From Phycisphaerae bacterium (lineage in GTDB: Bacteria > Planctomycetota > Phycisphaerae > UBA1845): a DNA stretch of 7,021 bases. The first letter of the stretch is position 1, and each line of letters begins with the position of its first letter. A program made the position numbers and the translations under genes. The notes under the pieces are model-generated. The model had not been told where the DNA came from. It worked only from the letters and a program-made list of their open reading frames with translations, and ran no database searches. Shown piece after piece: positions 1 through 5,802 of this stretch. The stretch lies in assembly GCA_029260195.1 (NCBI GenBank), contig JAJDDS010000294.1, forward strand, positions 1 through 7,021, read 5' to 3'.

Positions 1-272
1 AGCAGATGGATCGCCGCCGACAGGTGGGCTTCGTTCCGCGCCCGCTCCCGAGCGTCGCGCGCCGAATACCCACTTCGTATCCAGTACGCCAGATACGCCA
101 GCGCGATCTTCGCCTGCGTTCCTCCCAACGACCAGAGACGCCGCAACGAACCTACCGGTACCGGCCGATGCGATAGCTTCGACACGACCTCCGCCAACGC
201 CTCCGACGCCGACGCTTCCTTGTCCCCGTCGAGCGGCAGCGCCGACATCAACTCTCCGATTTCAGGCGTCAT
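1..272 (-). CDS. ABC1/AarF/UbiB-like protein kinase, N-terminal part (runs off window)
   Basis: Ninety codons are present before the left edge cuts the gene, starting MTPEIGELMSALPLDG. The start is firm: a strong Shine-Dalgarno GGAGGT (278-283) lies 5 nt before the ATG at 272. Residues 38-66 (VPVGSLRRLW... to ...AYLAYWIRSG) followed by a run of charged residues and NEAHLSAAIHL (80-90) match my memory of the N-terminal region of AarF/ABC1/UbiB atypical kinases, just before the KxGQ motif. That motif and the catalytic residues would lie outside the window, so the assignment rests on the N-terminus alone. Known members support ubiquinone or other isoprenoid-lipid metabolism and are often membrane-associated. 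The start overlaps the end of the TetR gene by 11 bp, so the two are almost certainly cotranscribed and the kinase is the likely target of the repressor. Alternative: another helical protein with a similar N-terminus. Confidence 0.6.
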   Translation of the reverse strand, partial: MTPEIGELMSALPLDGDKEASASEALAEVVSKLSHRPVPVGSLRRLWSLGGTQAKIALAYLAYWIRSGYSARDARERARNEAHLSAAIHL

Positions 273-885
273 GGGGCACCTCCAAACTCAACCGTGGATC
301 CGCCAGCGACGCGACAAAAAGTCGCATCGACTGGTCCAGCAACGCCAGCGTGTCCTCCTGGTTGGGTGAGTCGTCACGCGACCAGAATGCCAGCACGCCG
401 AGGTACAACGTCCAATACAAATGAACGGCCACCAATGACGGCGCGTCGGCGGCGCCGTGCGCCGCCAACAGTTCCGACACCGTCTCGAGATGCTCGACCC
501 GCACCGACTCCGTCGCACCGCCCCGCGAGGACCGAACGAATGGGCTCAACGTCGATTCGATCACCGGCCCGACGTACCCGCGAAGCGCCTCGAGCCGCCG
601 CAGGCCTGTCATGACATGGAGGAAGAGATCCTCATCCAGCGATTCCTCGCCGCGCCGCCGGGCGACGAAATCCGCACGCCCCTGATCCAATGCCTCGCCG
701 ATCAGCGTCATGGCTACAGCCTCCTTGGCGGGGAAGTAGTTGAAGAGGGTGCCCGCCGCGATCCGCGCCCGCGCGGCGATATCGCGCGTCGTCGTCGCAT
801 CGAACCCCTTGTTACGAAAGAGCTTACGCGCCGAATCGAGTATCCTCCGACGGGTCGCTTTCTTGGTCTCGGTGGTCACACGCAT
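262..885 (-). CDS. TetR/AcrR-family transcriptional repressor
   Basis: This is a 207-residue protein, typical family length. Residues 11-57 form the TetR N-terminal helix-turn-helix: RRRILDSARKLF, then TTRDIAARARIAAGTLFNYF with the family hallmark GTLFNYFPAKEAV (45-57). The C-terminal ~140 residues are helical and variable, as expected for a ligand-binding and dimerisation domain; the ligand cannot be inferred. The ATG at 885 is preceded by GAGGT (892-896) at 6 nt spacing. Upstream lie a strong promoter and two matching palindromes, one over the expected transcription start, so autorepression is likely. The TGA (264-262) lies inside the start of the ABC1-like kinase gene, making a two-gene operon with likely translational coupling. 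The protein probably acts as a dimer on these palindromes; that is inferred from position and symmetry. Confidence 0.93.
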   Translation of the reverse strand: MRVTTETKKATRRRILDSARKLFRNKGFDATTTRDIAARARIAAGTLFNYFPAKEAVAMTLIGEALDQGRADFVARRRGEESLDEDLFLHVMTGLRRLEALRGYVGPVIESTLSPFVRSSRGGATESVRVEHLETVSELLAAHGAADAPSLVAVHLYWTLYLGVLAFWSRDDSPNQEDTLALLDQSMRLFVASLADPRLSLEVPHDA

Positions 886-898
886 CGCATTACCTCAA

Positions 899-914
899 TA
901 TGAGCACGCTCATA
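899..914. promoter_or_regulatory. Probable TetR operator O1 (downstream palindrome)
   Basis: TATGAGCACGCTCATA has perfect 7-bp arms (TATGAGC/GCTCATA) around a 2-bp centre. It abuts the -10 box and covers the predicted transcription start, so a bound repressor would block RNA polymerase. Its core ATGAGC-N2-GCTCAT is repeated at 950-963. That the adjacent TetR protein binds it is inferred from symmetry, duplication and position. Confidence 0.75.
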
Positions 915-942
915 ATATACCCCATGGATCGGCGGCTGGCAA
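914..942 (-). promoter_or_regulatory. Sigma70-type promoter of the TetR/kinase operon
   Basis: Reading the minus strand, TTGCCA (942-937; five of six to TTGACA) is followed by a 17-nt spacer and TATATT (919-914; five of six to TATAAT). Transcription should begin near 907-906, leaving a ~21-nt leader that contains GAGGT before the TetR ATG. One palindrome covers the predicted start point and the other sits 7 bp upstream of the -35 box, the arrangement expected of a repressed promoter. Confidence 0.75.
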
Positions 943-949
943 GAGAAAA

Positions 950-963
950 ATGAGCATGCTCAT
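950..963. promoter_or_regulatory. Probable TetR operator O2 (upstream palindrome)
   Basis: ATGAGCATGCTCAT is a perfect 14-bp palindrome and matches O1 at 13 of 14 positions, differing only in the second central base (T for C). It begins 7 bp upstream of the -35 box. The centres of O1 and O2 (906.5 and 956.5) are exactly 50 bp apart, close to five DNA turns, so both could face the same side of the helix. It may strengthen repression through contact between dimers, or serve a weaker second promoter that I cannot identify. Confidence 0.7.
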
Positions 964-1108
964 AAAAAATCGGCCGATGCCTTCTTGCAGACCCGCGCCC
1001 GTAAGGAAAAGAGCAAACGTTCCATGCCCGAGAATCGCCCCCGAAGGTCGCGACTCGGACCGCGATAATCGTCCTCATGTCCCAGCGCGCAAAATGGAGC
1101 GCCGGCCG

Positions 1109-1822
1109 TCAGTTCAGGTGATCGCGCGGAGGCCAGACCCGCCCCGGATCGCCATGCCCCAACGGCGCGCGCGACGAGTCCAGCAGCCCCCGAAGGTGCA
1201 ACGCCAGAATCTCTGCCCGCACCTCGAGCCGCTCCTCCTCCAGGATCCGCTGTTTCACAGCCACAGCGTCGGACTCGATCATGTGTGATGCCCCCAGGTC
1301 GATCATGGCTGCCACCGAACCCGCCCGCGTCGCGATCGTCTCCACCAGTTCACGATCGCAGACGCCCGCGTCAGCCAGTTTCGCGAACAACTCCCGCACC
1401 TCGTCCACGCTGGCTGCCACCGTCGAGAGCATGTCCCCGGGCTCGGTCGGCAGGGGCTTGAGGATGGCTTTGCGATAGACACCGGTCTTGTCTTCCAGCG
1501 CGATGCGCGCCCGCGACCGCCCATGAACAAGAATGTGACGACACCCGTCCTCCGTCGTCGTGTGTTGAACCATCTCGCCCAACCCCACCACCCGGCGAAC
1601 GCGAGGGTGATTGGTGTGGTAGAGGCCCTCGTCCGCGGCGATCAGCATCGCGATCGCCACGAGACGTTTGCCCACCGGTCGACACAGCAACTCGTGCGTC
1701 ATTGTCAGATACCGCGGCTCGAACACCCGCAGCGGCAACACCGTCCCCGGCAGCAAAACGCAGTTCGGCAGCGGAAACAGCGGAATCGGGTCACGCAGCA
1801 AAGACGGGTCCAGCGGGTCCAT
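1109..1822 (-). CDS. Stand-alone Lon N-terminal (LON substrate-binding) domain protein
   Basis: This 237-residue protein begins with the LON-domain signature IPLFPLPNCVLLPGTVLPLR followed by VFEPRY (residues 13-38). Then come an acidic/hydrophobic strand region, VVGLGEMVQ (78-86), a DGCRHILVHGRSRARI strand (92-107) and a helical C-terminus (about 125-215). This order matches the Lon protease N-terminal PUA-like domain and its helical extension. The AAA+ ATPase and Ser-Lys protease domains are absent, so it is not a protease. Such free-standing proteins (LON peptidase substrate-binding domain family) are widespread and poorly understood; a substrate-recruiting or adaptor role is a guess. There is no Shine-Dalgarno near the ATG at 1822, but a -10 box lies 8 nt upstream, fitting leaderless translation. 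It is separated by ~220 bp from the TetR gene, which has its own promoter, so it is probably transcribed alone. Confidence 0.88.
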   Translation of the reverse strand: MDPLDPSLLRDPIPLFPLPNCVLLPGTVLPLRVFEPRYLTMTHELLCRPVGKRLVAIAMLIAADEGLYHTNHPRVRRVVGLGEMVQHTTTEDGCRHILVHGRSRARIALEDKTGVYRKAILKPLPTEPGDMLSTVAASVDEVRELFAKLADAGVCDRELVETIATRAGSVAAMIDLGASHMIESDAVAVKQRILEEERLEVRAEILALHLRGLLDSSRAPLGHGDPGRVWPPRDHLN

Positions 1823-1830
1823 AGTGGGTC

Positions 1831-1860
1831 ATTCTACGCCCCCACCCTTCCCCACCTCAA
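1831..1860 (-). promoter_or_regulatory. Candidate promoter of the LON-domain gene, giving a leaderless mRNA
   Basis: On the minus strand TTGAGG (1860-1855) is followed by an 18-nt spacer and TAGAAT (1836-1831). Only 8 nt separate the -10 box from the ATG at 1822, so transcription would start at or within a base or two of the start codon. No Shine-Dalgarno is seen there, which agrees. The -35 match is partial (four of six), so a different upstream promoter is possible. Confidence 0.45.
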
Positions 1861-2024
1861 GCCCCAACCTTAACATCGCGAGCTCCTGGGTGCGTGACAC
1901 ATTCCGCGGCACCGATCGGAGCCCCAAGCGCAGGCGCTGGGCACGGTCGATGCCAGCCCCACCCCTGGGAAACCCGCTGGCAGAAATAGAATATGCTCTC
2001 CGTTGCCCCGCACTTTTCCCCCGG

Positions 2025-2525
2025 TCATGGCTTGGGATATCGATAAACATCGTGCGGTCCAAGTGAGCGCAAATCAATGGTCTTGTCGAAGCGGGCTCCA
2101 AGCCTCTCAGCCACCCGTTTCGAAGGCTCGTTCGCGGGGTCGATATAGCTTACAAGGGTCTTGGCGCCTACGACTTTCCAGGCATAGTCTCGTGATTTGA
2201 CACCGGCTTCCGTTGCGTAGCCTCTCCCTTGCATGTTGGGCATGATCCAGTAACCGAGTTCAAGCTCGGGCCAGCCGTCTGGGAACAAGAGGCCCGCGCC
2301 GCCGACGAACGCCTGCGATTCCCTTTCCACAGCCGCCCAGTATCCATATCCTCTGAGCGCCCAATGGCCGATCTCCGCGGCCGGGCGACGCCACGCCTGA
2401 TCCCGATCCACGACTCCGCCCGCGAACCTGGCTGTCGCTTCGTCAGCGTAGTACCCGGCGTACGCATCAAAATCCTCGACCCGCCATTGGCGGAGTAGGA
2501 GGCGTTCGGTTTCTTGTTCGATCAC
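2025..2525 (-). CDS. GNAT-family N-acetyltransferase (RimJ/RimL-like)
   Basis: Started at the GTG at 2525 this is a 166-residue protein opening VIEQETERLLLRQWRVEDFD, the usual beginning of Acetyltransf_3 (RimJ/RimL-type) enzymes. GGAG (2534-2537) lies 8 nt upstream. The frame stays open to 2681, but those extra 52 residues are unlike the family and their codons run into a dispersed repeat. Motif A is QGRGYATEA (99-107), fitting the acetyl-CoA pyrophosphate-binding Q/R-x-x-G-x-G/A pattern. The NEPSKRVAERLGA segment (132-144) is the conserved C-terminal part in which Asn and Ser follow the cofactor site. It transfers acetyl from acetyl-CoA to an amine; the substrate (protein N-terminus, small molecule or antibiotic) cannot be read from sequence. 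It is probably monocistronic, with its own weak promoter upstream. Confidence 0.9.
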   Translation of the reverse strand: MIEQETERLLLRQWRVEDFDAYAGYYADEATARFAGGVVDRDQAWRRPAAEIGHWALRGYGYWAAVERESQAFVGGAGLLFPDGWPELELGYWIMPNMQGRGYATEAGVKSRDYAWKVVGAKTLVSYIDPANEPSKRVAERLGARFDKTIDLRSLGPHDVYRYPKP

Positions 2526-2552
2526 CGTGCGGGCTCCGTGTTTGGCGCGTTC

Positions 2553-2581
2553 ATTATGTCGTCCAGCCGAAATCAAACTAA
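2553..2581 (-). promoter_or_regulatory. Weak candidate promoter of the GNAT gene
   Basis: On the minus strand TTAGTT (2581-2576) is followed by a 17-nt spacer and CATAAT (2558-2553). The -10 box is good (five of six), the -35 box poor. A start near 2546 would give a ~20-nt leader containing the GGAG of the GTG start, which independently favours that start over the longer frame. Confidence 0.35.
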
Positions 2582-2642
2582 CGCCGTCCCTCGGTGCGGA
2601 TCGATCACGTGGCCAATCACGGTTGTACGCCTGCCGCACTTC

Positions 2643-2714
2643 TGCCCCGTAGGGGCATTTGGGAATAGCCCGGCGATTCATCGCCGGGACACCGGGGCGG
2701 CGCGAACAAGTTCC
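2643..2714 (+). repeat. Dispersed palindromic repeat, copy 1
   Basis: The element carries two hairpins. The first is TGCCCCGTAGGGGCA (2643-2657; 6-bp stem, 3-nt loop). The second is CCCGGCGATTCATCGCCGGG (2669-2688; perfect 9-bp arms around TC). It ends in a tail with GCGAACAAGTTCCG. A diverged copy in the same orientation lies at 4182-4259 with both hairpins exactly 26 nt apart and the same AACAAG tail, so this is one repeat family. It encodes no plausible protein. It lies between the divergent GNAT and dockerin-like genes. The type resembles REP-like or non-autonomous palindromic elements. Confidence 0.7.
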
Positions 2715-2792
2715 GCAGGGACGGCTGATGGCGGGGGCGCACTTCAGTCACATTCCCAACTCACCCCGCCCCTCCGGGACGAGACCGCCACG

Positions 2793-2984
2793 ATGCCCAT
2801 AATTCTTCCTGACACCTTTTACGCGCCCGTCACCCCGCTCGACCTGTTGAGATTCAAGCAGCTTGCGAACGGAATCATCGAGAGCGAACCCGTGCTCGGA
2901 GTGTTGCTCGACTCCGTGGACATCGATCGCAGTGAATCGTTCAATCCCCTCGACCTACTCGCACGCAAACGCCTCATCAACTGA
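2793..2984 (+). CDS. Small orphan dockerin-like protein or fragment
   Basis: This 63-residue ORF resembles a two-repeat dockerin module with almost nothing else attached. The second half contains DIDRSESFNPLDLLARKRLIN, which fits an EF-hand-like calcium loop (D43, D45, S47, D54, i.e. positions 1, 3, 5 and 12) followed by the recognition-helix pattern. The first half repeats it as VTPLDLLRFKQLANG, but its loop lacks the expected acidic residues. Shared core: PLDLLxxKxL. In known systems dockerins sit at the C-terminus of secreted enzymes and bind cohesins. Here there is no enzyme, signal peptide or convincing Shine-Dalgarno. The frame is open upstream to at least 2514, but that stretch crosses the dispersed repeat and looks non-coding. 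It could be a true small protein or the 3' remnant of a larger secreted protein. HDAC lies 129 bp downstream. Confidence 0.45.
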   Translation: MPIILPDTFYAPVTPLDLLRFKQLANGIIESEPVLGVLLDSVDIDRSESFNPLDLLARKRLIN

Positions 2985-3113
2985 AGCTTCGTCGGCCTGC
3001 CGCCCCGGGCCGGTGAATCCGTCAACAACCCCCAACCATAATCGAGCGATCGTCGCACGCCGTTGGATTTCCACCGCCGATCCCCTACCCTACGCAAAAC
3101 CGCGGCGTAACCG

Positions 3114-4073
3114 ATGGCAAAAACCGGACTCATCCTCGACGACATCTTCCAACACCACCTCACCGGTCCAGACCACCCCGAACGCCCCGGCCGCCTCCGA
3201 CGGATCACCGAAACCCTCACCAATCGCGGTCTCGTCGACAAATGCCACCGCCTGACACTCAGACCCCTCGACTCCGACGCCCTCAAACGGACACACACCG
3301 ACGAATACGTCCAACGCCTCATCAGCGCCTGCGAAAACAGCCACCCCCACATCGACACCCCCGACAGCGCTATTTGTTCCAGAAGCTACGAACTCGCCCT
3401 CCTCGCCGCCGGCAGCGTCACCGAAGCCGTCGACCGCGTCATCGCTGGTGACATCGCCAACGCCTTCTGCGCCGTCCGCCCGCCAGGCCACCACGCCGAA
3501 CGCGACCGCTCCATGGGCTTCTGCATGTTCGCAAATGCCGCCATCGCCGTCGATCACCTCCGCCACAAACACAACATCAACCGCGTCCTCATCCTCGACT
3601 GGGACGTCCACCACGGAAACGGAACACAGCACATCCTCGAACAAGACCCCAATGCCATGTTCATCAGCATCCATGGCCACCCCCAACACGTATACCCCGG
3701 CACCGGTTACGCCGAGGAGACCGGCGTCGGACACGGCGCTGGCGCCACCCTCAACATCCCCATGCCCCCCGCCAGCGGCGACCCCGAATACCGCGACGCC
3801 TTCGACAAGCACATCCGCCGCGTCCTCGAGTCATTCCACGCGGAATTCATCCTCGTCAGTGCCGGCTTCGACGCCCACCGACTCGACCCCCTCGCCCCGC
3901 TCAACCTCGAAACCGAATCCTACCATTGGATGACCCGCACCGTCCTCGACGCCGCCGACCACCACTGCGCCGGCCGCCTCGTCAGCCTCCTCGAAGGCGG
4001 CTACCACCTCGACGCCTTGGCCGATTCCGTCGCCACCCACCTCGCTCTCCTCATCGCCCGCGCCGACTCGTAA
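3114..4073 (+). CDS. Histone deacetylase-family amidohydrolase (class II/AcuC-like)
   Basis: This complete 319-residue protein carries the arginase/deacetylase-fold landmarks in order. HPERPGRL (21-28) is typical of the class II/acetylpolyamine-amidohydrolase branch. RPPGHHA (122-128) holds the two catalytic His (H126, H127). DWDVHHGNGTQ (162-172) provides zinc ligands D164 and H166. SAGFDAHRLDPL (249-260) provides the third ligand D253. LEGGY (293-297) contains the transition-state Tyr (Y297). All key residues are intact, so the enzyme should be active. It hydrolyses N-acetyl groups from lysine, polyamines or similar amides; the substrate cannot be assigned. No signal peptide is seen, so it is cytoplasmic. 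Codon third positions are strikingly C-rich compared with the transposase and PEP-CTERM genes downstream. The upstream Shine-Dalgarno is weak; a poor promoter match is TTGGAT (3063-3068) and TACCCT (3086-3091). Confidence 0.95.
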   Translation: MAKTGLILDDIFQHHLTGPDHPERPGRLRRITETLTNRGLVDKCHRLTLRPLDSDALKRTHTDEYVQRLISACENSHPHIDTPDSAICSRSYELALLAAGSVTEAVDRVIAGDIANAFCAVRPPGHHAERDRSMGFCMFANAAIAVDHLRHKHNINRVLILDWDVHHGNGTQHILEQDPNAMFISIHGHPQHVYPGTGYAEETGVGHGAGATLNIPMPPASGDPEYRDAFDKHIRRVLESFHAEFILVSAGFDAHRLDPLAPLNLETESYHWMTRTVLDAADHHCAGRLVSLLEGGYHLDALADSVATHLALLIARADS

Positions 4074-4181
4074 CCTCAGAACTAACCACACTTCGCAATA
4101 TCACCCAACACCGGCAGCGGCAGCCACCCGCCCGACGACGCGAGCTCCCACTGCGCTGTATCCGTCAGGTCTATGGCTCGT

Positions 4182-4259
4182 TGCCCCGTAGCGGCAGTTG
4201 AAAGTAGGCCGGCGATACATCGCCGGGAAATCGTGACGCCGCAGCGCAAACAAGTCCCG
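4182..4259 (+). repeat. Dispersed palindromic repeat, copy 2
   Basis: This is the second copy of the element at 2643-2714, same orientation. TGCCCCGTAGCGGCA (4182-4196) carries one change (C for G) that weakens the first stem. CCGGCGATACATCGCCGG (4209-4226) retains 8-bp perfect arms around AC, with a compensated-looking core. The tail again contains GCAAACAAGTCCCG. It lies between the HDAC 3' end and the IS66 transposase; the 4074-4312 interval otherwise holds no convincing gene or terminator. Confidence 0.7.
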
Positions 4260-4304
4260 TATCCATGATAAAGCTGTCCGTTGTCCATGGTCGTTTCACA
4301 TTTC

Positions 4305-5797
4305 GTAAGTCTTCAGCCGTCTGCAATTCCGGCATCGGGTAGCGGTGGGAGTTGGCCGGTGGCGAGGTAGGTTCGGAGGGCGTCGGCGATAGTCTTCGTC
4401 GGGTTGAGGCCACGGAGCTTCAGTGTGCGGTAGACGCTCATCAGGATCGCTTGCGTGGCGGCGCCGCCGTCGGAGCGGTTGGATTGACTGTTCTTCCGCA
4501 GAATCACGGCCGGGCGAATTTGGCGCTCGGCGAAGTTGTTCTCAAACGCCACGTCCTCATAATCCAGAAACGTGAAGATGTACTCGGCGTATTTGCGCAG
4601 ACGTTTCGTCAAACGCCGCGTGTCGCCGTCGAGATGTTCCTCGGCCGCCAGTTTGACCAGTCGGGCATTCAACCGATCGACCCGGCTTTGGAACTTGCCC
4701 GGCGCAAAGTCCGGGCGCTTGCGCAAACGCATCCCGTCACGCAGCAACCGGCGCAACTTCTTCGCAAACGCCCGCCATTCGGGCGAATCGTTGCGCAGAT
4801 CCACCTTCTCCAGTTCGCGCAGCAGATGCACCAGGCAATACTGCCGGTCTTCGGCGCAGACCGATTCATAGGGTGCCCAGAAGTCGGTAATCAAAACACC
4901 TTCAAAGACATCCGTGAAGAACTTCTGCAAGGCTGGACTGCCCCGGCAGCGGTCGATCATATAATAGCAGACTCGGGTGTTCGCAAAACACCACAGCCAA
5001 TAGGTCACACCGTTGACCCGCCAACCCGTCTCGTCGGCGTGCAGATGGGCGGACTTCTTCGCCTGCTCGCCGATCTGCTGGTACCAGGCATTCAAGACCT
5101 CGGCCAACCGCCGCCAGGCGTCCATCAAACCCCCAGGGGTGAGTTTCGTTTGCAGGTGGTAGCCGAGAATGTCCACGATGCTGTCGATGGTGATCCCCAG
5201 GCCATAATGGAACCAACTGGTCAGAGCAATCACGTGATGCCCGAGCGTGGCACCGGGCATCGCATCGGGAACCACCGGCTCGACGTCTTTCTTGCATTTG
5301 GGGCAGTAGTCACGATGAATCGTATGTTCGGTGACGACCGGCTGAATCTCTTCAGGAGTGTCTTCGATGGTGCGCGTGCGTTTGCGCTGGCATCGTTGCA
5401 GCGGACCACCGCAGCAGGGACAGCGCTTAAGACGGTGTGTTTCGTGCCGATCGATCTTGACCGGGCGCTTGCGCCGAACACCCTTATGCCCGTTCTTGGC
5501 ACCGGGCTTCTTGCGTCGCTTGGGTGCATTTGGCTTGGCATAGACCGGCACCATGCCGGACGGCGTGGACGGAGATGGCTGCTGCCCGCTACGTTGCCCT
5601 TCCAGTTCGGCTATGCGTTGGCCCGCAGCCAGAAGAGCCAGGGTGATGACTTCGGGATGGTCCTTGCAGAGTTGCAACGCCTGCGCTGTTGTGAGTTCAC
5701 CGCGCACCGCGGCGTCGATTAGGGCGCCGACCGACTTCGCCTTCCCTGGCTGCATGTCGGTTTACATACCAGCGCCAAGGCGAGCGCGCAAGTTTAC
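4305..5797 (-). mobile_element. IS66-family insertion sequence, single-transposase type (ends tentative)
   Basis: A full-length IS66-type transposase lies between two candidate ends. The left end would be GTAAACTTGCGCGC on the minus strand (from 5797 inward), 42 bp before the transposase ATG. The right end would be GTAAGTCTTCAGCC on the plus strand (from 4305 inward), overlapping the end of the gene. Both begin GTAA, as IS66 ends usually do, but they match at only about half of 14 positions, and the flanking 8-mers (CACATTTC and CTATCTTA) are not target-site duplications. No tnpA or tnpB accessory gene is present, as in the ISBst12-like branch. The GTTTAC motif is repeated at 5760-5765 and 5792-5797. 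Element identity is firm; the boundaries are a guess. Confidence 0.6.
4313..5755 (-). CDS. IS66-family DDE transposase (TnpC-type)
   Basis: This is a complete 480-residue transposase. The N-terminal ~55 residues are helical (possible coiled coil around 36-53) and are followed by a basic linker with KPGAKNGHKG (83-92). A zinc-finger-like region has paired cysteines C112/C115 and C151/C154 (RCPCC... and YCPKC). The DDE catalytic core follows: D241 in HADETGWRV, D291 in LITDFWAPY and E410 in FENNFAERQIRP, then the conserved KNSQSNRSDGGA block (421-432). All three acidic residues are present and there is no frameshift, so it could be active. It catalyses cut-and-paste transposition of its own element. 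It is longer than degraded relatives and full length for the family. The Shine-Dalgarno before the ATG at 5755 is weak, as is common for transposases. It reads toward the HDAC gene. Confidence 0.96.
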   Translation of the reverse strand: MQPGKAKSVGALIDAAVRGELTTAQALQLCKDHPEVITLALLAAGQRIAELEGQRSGQQPSPSTPSGMVPVYAKPNAPKRRKKPGAKNGHKGVRRKRPVKIDRHETHRLKRCPCCGGPLQRCQRKRTRTIEDTPEEIQPVVTEHTIHRDYCPKCKKDVEPVVPDAMPGATLGHHVIALTSWFHYGLGITIDSIVDILGYHLQTKLTPGGLMDAWRRLAEVLNAWYQQIGEQAKKSAHLHADETGWRVNGVTYWLWCFANTRVCYYMIDRCRGSPALQKFFTDVFEGVLITDFWAPYESVCAEDRQYCLVHLLRELEKVDLRNDSPEWRAFAKKLRRLLRDGMRLRKRPDFAPGKFQSRVDRLNARLVKLAAEEHLDGDTRRLTKRLRKYAEYIFTFLDYEDVAFENNFAERQIRPAVILRKNSQSNRSDGGAATQAILMSVYRTLKLRGLNPTKTIADALRTYLATGQLPPLPDAGIADG

Positions 5798-5802
5798 CTA
5801 TC

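Noticed and set aside
890..1078. A 62-residue minus-strand frame between the TetR and LON-domain genes
   Set aside because: It covers both operators and the promoter of the TetR gene, has no Shine-Dalgarno and no recognisable motif; the interval is better explained as regulatory DNA.
1829..2101. A 90-residue minus-strand frame between the LON-domain and GNAT genes
   Set aside because: It overlaps the GNAT 3' end in another frame and covers the LON promoter, with arginine- and glycine-rich low-information sequence.
2985..3113. A possible terminator in the GC-rich palindromic bases after the dockerin-like ORF
   Set aside because: The GGCC-rich bases give no stable stem followed by a T tract.
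3090..3812. A long glycine/valine/alanine-rich minus-strand frame across the HDAC gene
   Set aside because: It is the antisense shadow of the C-rich HDAC codons; the sense frame has all catalytic motifs intact.
2643..4259. The two palindromic repeats as a CRISPR array
   Set aside because: There are only two copies, about 1.5 kb apart, diverged, with genes rather than spacers between them and no cas genes.
4352..5722. A 456-residue plus-strand frame antisense to the IS66 transposase
   Set aside because: Long open antisense frames are common opposite GC-rich genes; the opposite strand has the full set of IS66 motifs.
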